Made by a program: the position numbers and the translations under genes
Assembly (NCBI RefSeq): GCF_000247695.1
Contig: NW_004624730.1
Coordinates: forward strand, 27,989,008-28,053,007
Reading direction: 5' to 3'
Length of the DNA: 64,000 nucleotides
Origin: Heterocephalus glaber
Lineage: Eukaryota > Chordata > Mammalia > Rodentia > Bathyergidae
In this document: one piece after another, positions 1-11,300 of the stretch
Layout of the letters: every line of letters starts with the position of its first letter
How positions within the stretch are numbered: position 1 is the first letter of the stretch
Notes under the pieces: model-generated
Told to the model about the DNA's origin: nothing
What the model saw: only the letters and a program-made list of their open reading frames with translations
The model's database searches: none

Positions 1-129
1 TTTTATTTATACTATAAGTTTATCTTAGTTTATTGAAAAGAAAGTTTTGTTATTAGTTTCTTTTTTGTAAGAATCTTTTTGGTTTGTATCTTGTATTCTA
101 AGTAACTACTTTGAAGATAACAATACACA

Positions 130-365
130 GTGTTTTAACTATTGTTAAGAAATTTTGAGGGGCAGGATATATTATGTAGAGGTACAAAGTCCCCATGATG
201 AGTGTTAACCATTATGTATATCAAAAATGTACGGGCCGGGGATTTAACTCAGTGGTTCCACCGCCTGCCTCGCAAGCTAAGAACCTGAGTTCAATCCTTG
301 GTACCAAAAAAATCAAAAACATAAAATGTACCAATAAATATTTTGCTTTAAAAAATAAATTAAAA
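130..365 (+). mobile_element. L1 3' end fragment interrupted by a tRNA-SINE
   Basis: A block with 'atgatgagtgtta', 'aaaatgtac' and 'caataaata' matches the L1 3' tails at 15615-15825 and 36490-36590. A forward tRNA-derived SINE (233-312) splits it and is flanked by the repeated aaaatgtac. Confidence 0.6.
233..312 (+). mobile_element. tRNA-derived SINE (ID-like)
   Basis: Has a box-A-like 'tttaactcagtgg', a box-B-like 'gagttcaatcc' and an A-rich end after ggtacc. Confidence 0.85.
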
Positions 366-531
366 ATACTGCTGCTTTTTAAAAGAATTATTTGAAAAGC
401 TTATTAAATCACAAACTTTGACTCCCCAAATACTCTGATTTATTAGATAAGGAATAGTGCATTTTAAATAAATCCTTGGATGATGCTGGTGTTGCAAATT
501 TGGGGACCTACCTTTCAAAACCATTGATTTT

Positions 532-683
532 GACTAGGCATGGTGGCACACACCTGTAGTCCCAGCACTCAGGAGGCTGAGGCAGGAGAATCACCAGAAG
601 TTCAAGGCCAGCCTAGGCCACATAGTTTAAGGACAGCCTGAACTACATTGCGAGACTCTGTCTCAAAAAACAAATCAGACAAA
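532..683 (+). mobile_element. B1 (7SL-derived) SINE
   Basis: Reads ggtggcacacacctgtag, gaggctgaggcagg, two related 'caaggccagcct / aggacagcctgaac' segments (the B1 internal duplication), then gagactctgtctc and an A-rich tail. Confidence 0.9.
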
Positions 684-1185
684 CCAGTGATCTAGGCAAG
701 TGATCATCAGGAGATGCTAAAACCATTAGATTAACTGTGGATGGGCAGCTTTATATTCAAGTTGTCATCAGCTGAATCTATTGATCAGTTTTTATTAGTA
801 CCACTTCTCCAGAGCCTTGCTGTAGGAAATGTGGGCCCCAAACCAGCTATGTTGGCATCACCAGTGAGCCAGTGCATTATCTGCAACATCTCAGGCCTTG
901 CTAAATTTCCTGAATTAAAATCTATTTGAACCAGATCCTCAGATAATTTATATGTATGTTAATATTTAAAAGGCATTTCTCTAGAAAACAGTACATTACT
1001 GTTACATGCTACATTTCATTGGTGTGTGCAATACCGAGATTACAGAAATGAAGAGAAATAGGGAAGTGATGCAGACAAGGAACCAAAGCAAATAATGGTA
1101 ATCCACTGAACTGACCAAAGATTCACAAAATATAGCAGTTTCTTGGTCATGTATACAAAATGTCTCTAGAGAGGCTGAATGGAAC

Positions 1186-1434
1186 TGTAAGAACGCTGTC
1201 CTTACCAAACACTCCGAGGAGCTGACTGTAGTGAAGCACACCCAGGGATCCCAGCGGTGCCTCCAGAATGTAAGACCAAGGGCCTTACCAAATGCTCCAA
1301 GGAGCTGACTGTAGTGAAGCACACCCAGGGATCCCAGCGGTGCCTCCAGAATGTAAGACCAAGGGTCTTACCAAATGCTCCAAGGAGCTGACTGCAGTGT
1401 AGAACACCCAGGAAGGAACACACCAGACAAGTTG
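1186..1434 (-). repeat. 83-bp tandem repeat inside LTR
   Basis: Two complete 83-bp units and a third diverging after about 60 bases. Each starts tgtaaga and contains 'aaggagctgact' or its variant. Units 1 and 2 are nearly identical, implying recent duplication. Confidence 0.9.
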
Positions 1435-1816
1435 GAAAGTAAAACAGACCTTAGTCTGGCCAGATGGCACTCCCAAAGCAAAGTAGTTTAGAGAGGCAAT
1501 CAGCCCAGAGTCCGAGGCTCTTTTTATAGGGGGTTGCAGGGAAGTTAACAGGCGAAATTTACAGAAGAGAGAACAAAGGTTAGTGGTCTTACATTTGTAT
1601 GTTAATTAGCCTGACATGTACTGTTGGTCAGCAGATGTTTTGTAGATTGTTCTATAGATAGCAGTGTCAGTTTTCAAACAAAGAGTTGAATAATTGTGGC
1701 TGATACAGATCTTATCTAGTGTCCCAGAACTAACAAGCATCTTTATCTGTTTACTCACATTCAATCACATTTGGGGCTAGGGGAGTTTTATGATTACAGA
1801 GTTATGCAGTCCCACA
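1186..1816 (-). mobile_element. Solo retroviral LTR with 83-bp internal tandem repeat
   Basis: On the minus strand it starts TGTGGGACTGCATAA and ends TTACA. It is bounded by a 4-bp target duplication GAAC (1182-1185 and 1817-1820). The minus strand has a TATA box (complement of ctttttatagg near 1520). The polyadenylation hexamer seen in the related LTR at 2669 is lost by a short deletion. The 3' end of the LTR is tandemly repeated: units 1186-1268 and 1269-1351, and a third begins at 1352. The 4-bp duplication favours a class-I-like endogenous retrovirus. No internal retroviral sequence adjoins it. Confidence 0.85.
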
Positions 1817-2384
1817 GAACCCTTCTCAGAACAGTTTTGTGAGGAAGAAGAATAAGAAATTTACCTGTAACCAAAGCCTTTTAGTGTTAGGGTTGAAGCT
1901 GAGAGTCAGAATTCTTCTCCTGCTTGCTGCAATGGACATGATAGAAGCCGTGCTAAAGTATGGTACCTACTCCTATAGTCTGAGACAGCCAGTGGTATTA
2001 GGAGATTCAGGGCTATGTTATTGATTGAATAGTTGAGACACAGGAGCAGGAAGGATAAGTCTGACAAGCCACATGACTGAATCCAGTACAATCTTAATAT
2101 CATTAGGAATAGAACAGAAGATATTATTGTGTGTGTCTCCGAAGTGAGTTGCAATAGGAACTATATGGAATTTACATGACAGTTTTAACAAGATTTAAAA
2201 ACTTTAATCTTACTAGTTTTGTAGAAGAATAGTTCTCAAATTGACTGCATTAGAGAACCCTTAAGAGCTTTTTTAAAAACCCAGATCCAATTCAAAATTC
2301 TGGGTATTAGGTAATAGTAAGGAGTTAGTTTTGTGAAATGGAGTGGCACGGTGGTGATTATGTTTTTAAAATACCCTTGTCAAC

Positions 2385-2547
2385 TGGACACAGTGGCACA
2401 TGCCTGTAATCCTACCTACTTGGGAGGCTGAGGCAGGAGGATTGAGTTCAAGGCCAGTGTGAGCAGTTTAGTAAGACCTTGTTTTAGGGATGTAGCTCAA
2501 TGCAAAGGTCCTGAGTTTAATCCTCACTATCACACAGAGAAAAAAAT
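2385..2547 (+). mobile_element. B1-dID dimeric SINE
   Basis: A B1 left part (ggacacagtggcacatgcc ... gtaagaccttg) is joined directly to a tRNA-like part (gggatgtagctcaatg ... gagtttaatcc) and an A-rich tail. This dimer is described in several non-murid rodents. Confidence 0.75.
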
Positions 2548-2668
2548 CCTTAGAGGTACATACTGAAGTAGAATAAAATGATGTAACATCTGGTTTTTGC
2601 TTGAAATATTCTGGCATTAAAAATAAAAGTGAACAAAATTGGCTTTAAGATTGGTAATCGATCCATGG

Positions 2669-3133
2669 TGTAAGACCAAGGGCCTTACCAAACGCTCCAA
2701 GGAGCTGACTACAGCGAAGAACACCTGGGAAGGAACACACCGGACAAGTTGGAAAACAGACCTTTATTAGTCTGGCCAGACAGCACTCCCAAAGCAAAAT
2801 AGCTTAAAGAGGCAACTGGCTCAGAATCCGAGGCTGTTTTTATAGGGGGTTGAGGGGGAAGTTAACATATAGAATTAAAGAAAAGGGACAAAGGTTAGTG
2901 GTCGACTGTCACATATTGATGGTCAGCAGACATCTGCAGCTTGTTCTAACAATTGTGGTGCCTGGAATATCAGTTTCCGGTAAACAAAGAGTTGAGTAGT
3001 TTACTCTGGGACTCTAGGTCTGTTACAGATCTCTATCTAGCGTCCCTAAACTAACAAGCATCTCCATCCATTAATTCACATTTTAATCACAATGGGGCTG
3101 GAGAAAAAGGAACAAAGGTTATGCAGTCCCACA
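2669..3133 (-). mobile_element. Solo retroviral LTR, same family as 1186-1816
   Basis: Shares start and end (TGTGGGACTGCATAACC ... TTACA on the minus strand) with the LTR 850 bp upstream but has its own 4-bp target duplication ATGG (2665-2668 and 3134-3137), so it is an independent insertion. The TATA box is the complement of 'tttttatagg' near 2837, and AATAAA is the complement of tttatt at 2763-2768. It has one copy of the 83-bp end unit. Confidence 0.85.
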
Positions 3134-3328
3134 ATGGGTAGATTGTCATGGTTTTTCTCTATTGTTATATATATTTGAAATTTTTCATTTGAAAAGTATA
3201 CTAAAAGGAAATAGGCAAAACTTCCCAGTTGCCAAGGTTAAGAATGGAATTCTGAGTTCTGTTGTCAGTAAATTTCCCTTTAGTCTTGAATACTATCCTA
3301 GAATGAATTGTTTAAAAAAACATACTTT

Positions 3329-3475
3329 ATGCCAGGCTAGGTGGTACATCCCTGTAATCCCAGCATTCAGGAGGCTGAGGCAGGAAGATCCCTATGAATT
3401 TGAAGCAGCTTTGTCTACATAGTGAGTTCAAGGCCAACCAGGACTATATCGTGAGATCCTATCTCCAAAAAAAGC
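3329..3475 (+). mobile_element. B1 SINE
   Basis: Carries ggtggtacatccctgtaatc, gaggctgaggcagg and a final gtgagatcctatctcc before an A run. Confidence 0.85.
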
Positions 3476-4239
3476 AATTTATAATCATTGAGATAAAAAG
3501 ATGGTTTTTTGAGTCAAGATGACCATGATAAGAGTTAGTTTCAAGCTTATCTCACGTACTTTCTGTGCAAATGCCCCACTTGCATCAGAATTATAGAACT
3601 GTAAACAGGATTTTATCAAAGTATCTGAGAAATGAATAAATCTTTGGGTTGGAAGATAACAGAATTGCCATTGGTTAAGAATGAGGTCAGCTAATTAATG
3701 AGTTGGTGTTTAAGGGAAGAACTGTTGATGAACTACAAGATTTTCTTAGCTAATTCAACATTCTTATAAATAATTTAGATGATAATTTAGAAGTGATATT
3801 TTATAATTTACACATTACACATGAATCTGTAGAATGACTAATATTTTAAAAGAGAAAATCAATATTTAAGTAGATCTGAGTAGATTGGAATGATAGACCA
3901 AAACCTGGGGGTAATTTAACAAAGATAACTGTAAAATTCTGCATTATAGTTTGAAAATAAATTGCACAAATATAAGTTACCATTACTGAGTGATTACAGA
4001 AACAAATGTCATCTTCAGATAAGTGAGTACAAAGATAATGTTCAGTTTAAGAAGAAAGTATTGTTCAGTTCTTGATATAATTGTTATTTAGCAACTGAAG
4101 TTACATTTTGTCCATAAAGTTCTTGTGTAATGTTGTTCTACACTAATAGACTACCTGCACACACATACACATTTCTATTTGAGTCTTTATTATTGGTAGC
4201 AGATGTATTCATAATGACCATCTTCAGTCGAGGTGATAT

Positions 4240-4700
4240 AGTACTTACAAAGAGTGATTGAAAAATACAATGTGTGTTACACATTTATTACAGTAAAAGA
4301 CACACTGGCATCAATCTCCCTCAGAATACTCTCCCTTGCTTTAAATACCCTTATCCCATTGTTCTTGCCACTTTCGGAGGCAATTTGTTAGTCTCTTTAT
4401 GAATTGTGTTCAAAAGTACAGTTAATGCTCCTGCTGAGTGCCACCCAACAGAGGCAGGCTCATAACACTGTGACGTGTCCTCCTCCACCTTATTCAGCAG
4501 ATCTAGCACTATGTGACTTCTGGCTCTTCCCCAAAGTTAAAATGACCATGAAAGGATTTGAATTGATTGAGAAAATCAAGGCAGCTATGACAGTACGTAA
4601 AACCAACTAAAGACTTGAAACAACCAGAACTGCTTCAGAAAGTAACATGTGTTCTATGTTCAAAGTGAGGAGGAATATTTTTCAGATTAATTGCAGTGTG
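4240..4700. pseudogene. Mariner-type transposon relics in opposite orientations
   Basis: The plus-strand frame at 4470-4610 encodes PPPYSADLALCDFWLFPKVK, the mariner transposase segment around its third catalytic Asp (family consensus PYSPDLAPxDF). The adjoining 4250-4400 block, read on the minus strand, encodes a KWQEQWDKGI-like mariner C-terminus followed by stops. Both are broken and too short to be active. Confidence 0.65.
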
Positions 4701-5306
4701 TAATTTGCTATAGTAATTTTTTTTTTAATTTGACCTTTCACCTCATACAGTTTTGGTTACTTGATAAGAGTATTGTCAAGTAGTTAGATTTTCACAGATG
4801 CTGTATAGAATCCTGCATTGATCTTTAATATAAATATTTTCTATTATTATAAGTTCTATCTTTACATATGAGAAATTGATAGATGGTCTTTGTCCTTCAA
4901 ATCTAGGGACATTGGTTGGCCACTTAATGTAGTCTGTCCATCACTGTTCTATTCTCAGACGTTTACCACAAAATCTCCCTGTTGAAATTGTAAAATCAGG
5001 GCTGACAACTGGTAACTTTCACACTCAGTTATATTTTTGTGGTCTCCATACAAACTAGTTATTCGCCCCGAAAGGGATCTGTTTCTCTCAAGATTAATCT
5101 GTTGGTATAAAGTCAGTTTCCAACTTACTTTACAGTGGTTGTTGGCACTGTAATCTAAAAGGTAAGTATTTTGGCAGACTAAAACTTTTTGGAGTGTTTT
5201 TCTAAAATTTGTGTAAGTTCTTAATAAATTAATAGATCGTAGACTTTATGATCATGTTTTTGAAAAGTGTTAATGTTTATTAATTTAAACTTTTTGTCAT
5301 TTTCAG

Positions 5307-5381
5307 GGAATCTCGGAAAAACTGCAAAGTTTATACCTATAGTAAGGATGGGACCTTATTTGCCTGGGCCAATGGAGAAAA
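5307..5381 (+). CDS. EIF2A: EIF2A coding exon (first in window)
   Basis: Acceptor tttcag before 5307, donor gttagt at 5382. Encodes human-numbered residues 34-57 plus two bases of Lys58 (ends TLFAWANGE), the first propeller blade. Confidence 0.95.
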
Positions 5382-8300
5382 GTTAGTGTTCATTTATATA
5401 GCATTATATTTTGTGTGTGTCATGAACATGAATATAACTGACATTATTTGAATAACATGTATGTGGGTGTCATCAGTAAAGTCCATCTTTTGATGTCATG
5501 ATGTAGTGAGAGAACTACAAATGTGTTTATGTATGTATGTATATGTACCATGACTTGAATTATATAGTTACTTAGAATTAAAAATTAATATCAAAAATGT
5601 GATTAAATACAGAAGAAATTGAGATGTTATTTTAATAGTGCTATAAGTTATTGATTAGTTTCTTAAATTGTACACTACACTTAGAGAATCCTTTGCTTAT
5701 TTACCTTAGATTTAGATACTTTATTATTTATTTATTTTTTCTGGTACCAGGGATTGAACCCAGGACCTTGTACTTGTGAGGCAGGCACGGTGCCACTGAG
5801 CTAAATCCCCTGCCCTAGATACTGTATTTTTTTAAGTTGATATTTTCACTTTCTATTTGTTTGTTTGTTGAGACAGTGTCTTGCTATATAGATTAAGCTG
5901 ACCTTGCCCTCACTAGGTACCCCAGGCTGGCCTCAAATTCATTGAGATCCTCCTGCTTCAGCCTCCCTAGTTCTGGGATTAAAGGGGTATGCCACCACAC
6001 CTAGCTTTTATCTTTAGATAAAAAGATACTTTTTATCTTTGCTGTTAAATTAATAACTGCAGTTAGTACTGTCAGTCCTGTTGTATGTAAAAGTATATAA
6101 ATTATTCAAAAGAAGATATAGAGATTAATAATGGATTGCCAGAAAAACATTTAAGAAATTGGTTTCCTCCTCAAAAAAATTGGTAACTAGAATTGATTTT
6201 TTGTTTTGGGTGTTTTGCTAATTTTTTGATTTGGTTTTTAGATAATTTTTTTGTTTGTTTTGGTTTTTGTGGGTTTTTTGAGACTGGGTTTCATTCTGTA
6301 ATTCAGGCTGGTCTTGAACTTGGGGCAGTCCTTCTGCCTCAGCCACCCAAGTGCTGGGATTATAGGCATGCACCACCACGCCTGTATTTTGTTTTTGTTT
6401 TTGTTGTTTTTTTTGAAACAGGGTCTTGCTGTGTAGTCCAGACTGGCCTTAAACTCATTATGTAGCCCACCCTAGCCTTGAACTTTCAGTGATTCCCCCT
6501 GCCTCAGCCTCCAGAGTGCTAGGATTACAGGTAAGTGCCACCACGCCCAACCTTCAAAGGAACAGTTAGTATGATGTACATAAAATATCATTACAAAATT
6601 GATTTTGCAAAAAGTTGCTTTGACTAAGTAATCATATTTTACTAAGAAAACCAGTTTTTAATTTTCCAGATGTCACTACAGCATTTCATTTCTCAGACCA
6701 GGAAAATTTTCAAAGATTTGCTGCTTGTTTTAAAGTAGCTTTTGTTGTTTTTAACTATCTATAATACTCTTAGGTCAGTTTTGCTTTATTTTGTTTTGTT
6801 TGCAGTGCTGGGATTCAAACCTAGGGCCTCACACATGCTAGCCAAGTGGTCTACTACTGAGCTACATCCTCAGCCCAACATTTTTCGGTGTTTTGAAAGG
6901 AAAAAAAATGTATGCATTGCTTTGAAAACATCTTTTAAATGATGTTCTTTCTAGTGATAAGTTACTCTACAGTCTTCAAATGCTCAAGTCAGATTGGATG
7001 AAACATGATATTTAAAAATTTACTGAAGAAAATTGGTTGAATTAGTTGATTTACCTTTTATGACTGTAAATTCCTGGCAGAATTAGCTTTGATAATTAAA
7101 AATTAATGTTTTTTATTTTTTAAATTATTGAATCCAACTCATAAACTTCCACATTCAAATTCTAAATAATATAATTATATTGGGTGTTAACACGGTATTA
7201 AGAATCTTAGCCTCAAAGATAGGATATATTCTCAAATTTTCTTTCTTTTGCCATAACTTATTAAGTTTTATTTTTTAATACATATTTAACCTTTTTTTTC
7301 CCTTTCAACAACAGTACTGGGGATTGAACCTAAGGGCCTTTGCACTGAGCTACGTCCCCAGCCTTTTTTTTTTTTGAGACAGGGTCTCACTATGTAGTTC
7401 AGGCTGGCCGTGAACTTGTTGTGTAGCCCTAATTGGCCTCATACTTGCAGTGATCACTTGGCTCAGCCTACCGAGTGATGGTATTACAGGCATGTGCCAC
7501 TACACCCAACCCTCTTTTACTTTTATTTTGAGACAGTCTCCCTAACTTCCCAGGTTTGAATTTGACTGCTCCTGCCTCAGCTCCCCAGACGTCTGAATTA
7601 CAGGCATGTGCCACCATGACCAGCTGAATGTTAATTTATACTATTTGGAATCAGTAGAAATTTACTACCTAGTAAGATACATCATACTTTTCATTGTCTG
7701 TCTTTTTAGGTGTCCCTTATTCTAGTGGCTTAGTTTATTGATAAGTATTTTCATCTTTGCATTGTTGTTGATGATTTTATGTATTTCATTCATATCCCCA
7801 CTTAGCCTTCTTTTGAATTCAAATGTAAATCTTTTTGATGTATCCCTGTATGCCTTTTTAAATGATGTGTCCATCACTTTAATAGATATTTAGACACTGG
7901 CATTTTTTCCTGAAAGGGCCATGGCCACAACAGTATAATTATTTCAGGACATGAGAATCAGATATATGGGCCAGGCGTGTAGCTCAGAGGCACCACGCCT
8001 GCCTGGCAAGCACAAGGTCCTGAGTTCAATTCCTGGTACTGAGGGGGAAAAAAAAGAATCAGATATAATATATTGATTGTGGTCTTTGCTGTGTTTGTAG
8101 TTAACTAAGTCAGAAAATATAACTGATTTTTTCCTTAAATAGGATTTTTTAAAGGAATCTAGGGATAGTTTCATTAAAGTTTGTTAAATTAGGAAGAAAT
8201 GTTTAAAAAGTTCACAACAAAAATCAAGAAAGCTTCATGTTAGACAGCTGGGCTGGGGATTTAGCTCAGTGGTTTCGCTGCCTGCTGCACAAGCGCAAGG

Positions 8301-11300
8301 ACCCGAGTTTGATCCCCGGTACCAAAAAAGAAAGCTTCATGTAATTTTCAAATATGCAGAGTACAATATGTAATTGCTGAAATAATTTGCAAAGAATTTT
8401 ATGTGTTATATGCTTAAACTATGCCATACCTTTTGTACCTATTAATTACTACTTATCCTGATCTAGATATTCTCCTCAAACCTGAGAACAAAGTTTCATT
8501 CAGCAGTTTCTGGGATAAAATAGGAATCATTCTTGTAAATTCCAAAGCCTTTTTATAATACAGAAAAGCAAGTCAGACTAAAGTGATTTCAAAAGCTTGG
8601 CCATGTCATTTATCAGTAGTATGATCTTGAGCAGATCAACCTATTTGATTTTCCTAAGCCTAAATTTAACCATTTATAAAATAGAGGTGATAAAACTTTA
8701 AATACTGTTGTGAAGATTAAATGAGAAAATTTACAGAAAGTGGTTGGGCCACTATGTGGTACATAGAAAGTATAGTATCCAAAATATGGAACTGCATTTA
8801 TTAGTTATTGTCATTTTCATGCCGTAGTAATGCTTATATCTTTGGAGACTGCTTTTGAGATTTTAATGGATATCAAAAATATCTTTACTGATTTCCTGGC
8901 TATTAACAGTTTCCATTTATTCAAATGAAAGCATACTCTTGCCATTTTGTCTAGCACCTCTTCTTTCCCTTTTTTTTTTGGTACCAGGGATTGAACTTGG
9001 GACCTTGTTGTGAGGCAGGCAGCAGAACCACTGAGCTAAATCCCCAGTCCTCTTGCCCTTTGATTTGATATTATTTCCCCACATTAGCCTTATAAAGGGG
9101 CTTTTTAGTAAAATATACATTTTTTAGTTACAGGTGTTTCCTGGATATTTTCTAGAGCTAACTGAAAATTGATTTTTATGGAGAAATGAAAGATTTGGAG
9201 TGATCTGTATTTGAAAAGAGGTGTGAATGTTTTGGTTAGTGCTGGCTGTTATAAAATGGTATTTCATTGCTGAAGTAATCTCTTTTGAAACCAGAGTAAA
9301 TATTATCAGTGTCACTAACAAGAGACTACTGCACTCCTTCGACCTCCCAAAGACAGTTTGCCTTGAATTCTCGCCCCAAAACACTATCCTGGCAACATGG
9401 CAGCCTTACACTAGTAAGTATTTTCCCATTGTAAAAATAATTCTGGTAGGACCAATTAAATTTAGTGGAAAAACCGGAACAGTTTATAACCTTGTAAGAC
9501 AGTAATTAGTTTTTACAATAGTAGATGGTATTTGTGAATATTTATAATCAACAATATTTGTGTTTTCCAAATACAGTGTTCTGAAATTAATTTTAAGGTA
9601 TAGTAATCCCCTCTTATCCAGAGAAAATATGTTCTTAGTGAATGTCAGAAACTGCCAAGCCCTTTAATTTAATGCCTCTTCTATGTTAACTAAGACCATG
9701 CATTGTGGCTGTAACTTTTATGGTTTCAGATCTAACAGCAAAATTAGCATGAATTTCCTTTTCTTTCTTCACAGTTTTATGGATAGATATATTACCATAG
9801 ATCTTAGCAGTCTTGGCATATTTTTTCCCCTTATGTTAAATAGTTGAGAACCTCTATCTTTTCACTTACAGGAACCACTAGACAGCTTCTCTTTGGCATA
9901 TCCATATTGTCATCATCCTTGCTTTTATCATTTAAGCCCTTTATTAAGTAAAATAAGGATTACTTGAACACAAGCACAGTATCACCAAGATGGCTACTAA
10001 GTGACTAACAGGATGATTCCTGTTTGGGAGGGACAGAGAGTTGGGATGGCACAAAATTCAGGGTGGTGTACCATTTAAAATTTAGGAATTGTTTATTTCT
10101 GGTATTTTCTATTTAATATTTTTGGGCTACAGTTGACTGCCAGAAAACTGAATCTTCAGAAAGTGAAACCATAGATAAAGGGGAATATAGTATATTAAGT
10201 ATAATAAGTATAGTAAGTTAGTAAAAAGATCTGTTTTGAGATAAAAGAAAAAGCTTAAGAAAAAATTTAGAAAGTAAATAAAACAAGAGATTTCTAACTT
10301 TAAAAGTCAACGTTTTAAACCATTGTAAGGGAAAGGAAATACAGTAGAAATAACACCTAAGAAATGTGTGCTATTACAGAGTAGGAAACTGCCATTTTCC
10401 AACACATTTAAAGATTTCTCATGATAATACATTATTTAATGTATTATACATGAATATACATGAATAATAAAATACTGGGAACTGGTATGGGGGCTTATTT
10501 TAATAAACATTTTCTAATATTAATAATGACAAAATAAAAACAAAGAAAATGTTAATATTGTTCATTGTTAGATTGCAAACCTCCTGGGCTTTGTTCTTTC
10601 AAGAGACAGGACTCTAATGAATCTTTTTTTCCAAGTAAATAAAAGAGAATTTGAGAATCATGAATGGTTTTATAAAACTTTTTTAAATGACTTATACCAT
10701 AGAGTCATCCTTTCATGATTTAATCCATTTGACAGTAATCCATGTGAAACTTAATAGATTGAAATCTCTTAAGTATTCGTAAAACCTGTAGTAATTAATT
10801 TATTTCAGAAATGCTGGGCTTTTGCTCAAACATACATGCATTGTCATGGCTTTAGGGATGAATGATTAAGTCTATAATTAAGGCTAGAGAGGAAAGTTGA
10901 CCTAAGGCAGCTCTTATTTGATCTTCATAACTATGTTTAAACTTTTTCTAAGCATGAAATCTTTTTTAAAAAGTGTTAGGAGATGATTATTGCAAAAAAA
11001 AATTTTTTGTTTTGTTGCAGCTTCTAAAGATGGCACAGCGGGGATACCCAACCTACAACTTTATGATGTGAAAACTGGAACATGTTTGAAATCTTTTATA
11101 CAGAAAAAAGCACAAAATTGGTAAATAAATGCTTTAAAGTGCTAATTATTTTCAAAATACTTTAAATATTTTTGTGGTATAATGTTTGTTTCTTTGGTAT
11201 TGACTTTGAAAATAAACCAAAATCTAGATCTTTAAGGATTTTGTATATAGGAATGTAAAGAGTGAAAATGTGGTCTTCCTTTGTATAGTCTTTTTTTCCC

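Larger units (their letters stand above)
1..5306 (+). other. EIF2A: EIF2A upstream intron (presumed), repeat-rich
   Basis: No sequence resembling the missing N-terminal eIF2A residues was found here, so this is presumably the intron before the first visible exon. It holds an L1 3' end with a SINE inserted, B1 copies, two solo LTRs and mariner relics. The rest (about 3480-4230 and 4700-5300) is AT-rich sequence in which I see nothing specific. Confidence 0.6.

Noticed and set aside
1182..3137. A provirus bounded by the two LTRs
   Set aside because: Each LTR has its own target duplication and the sequence between is SINE and intron, with no retroviral genes.
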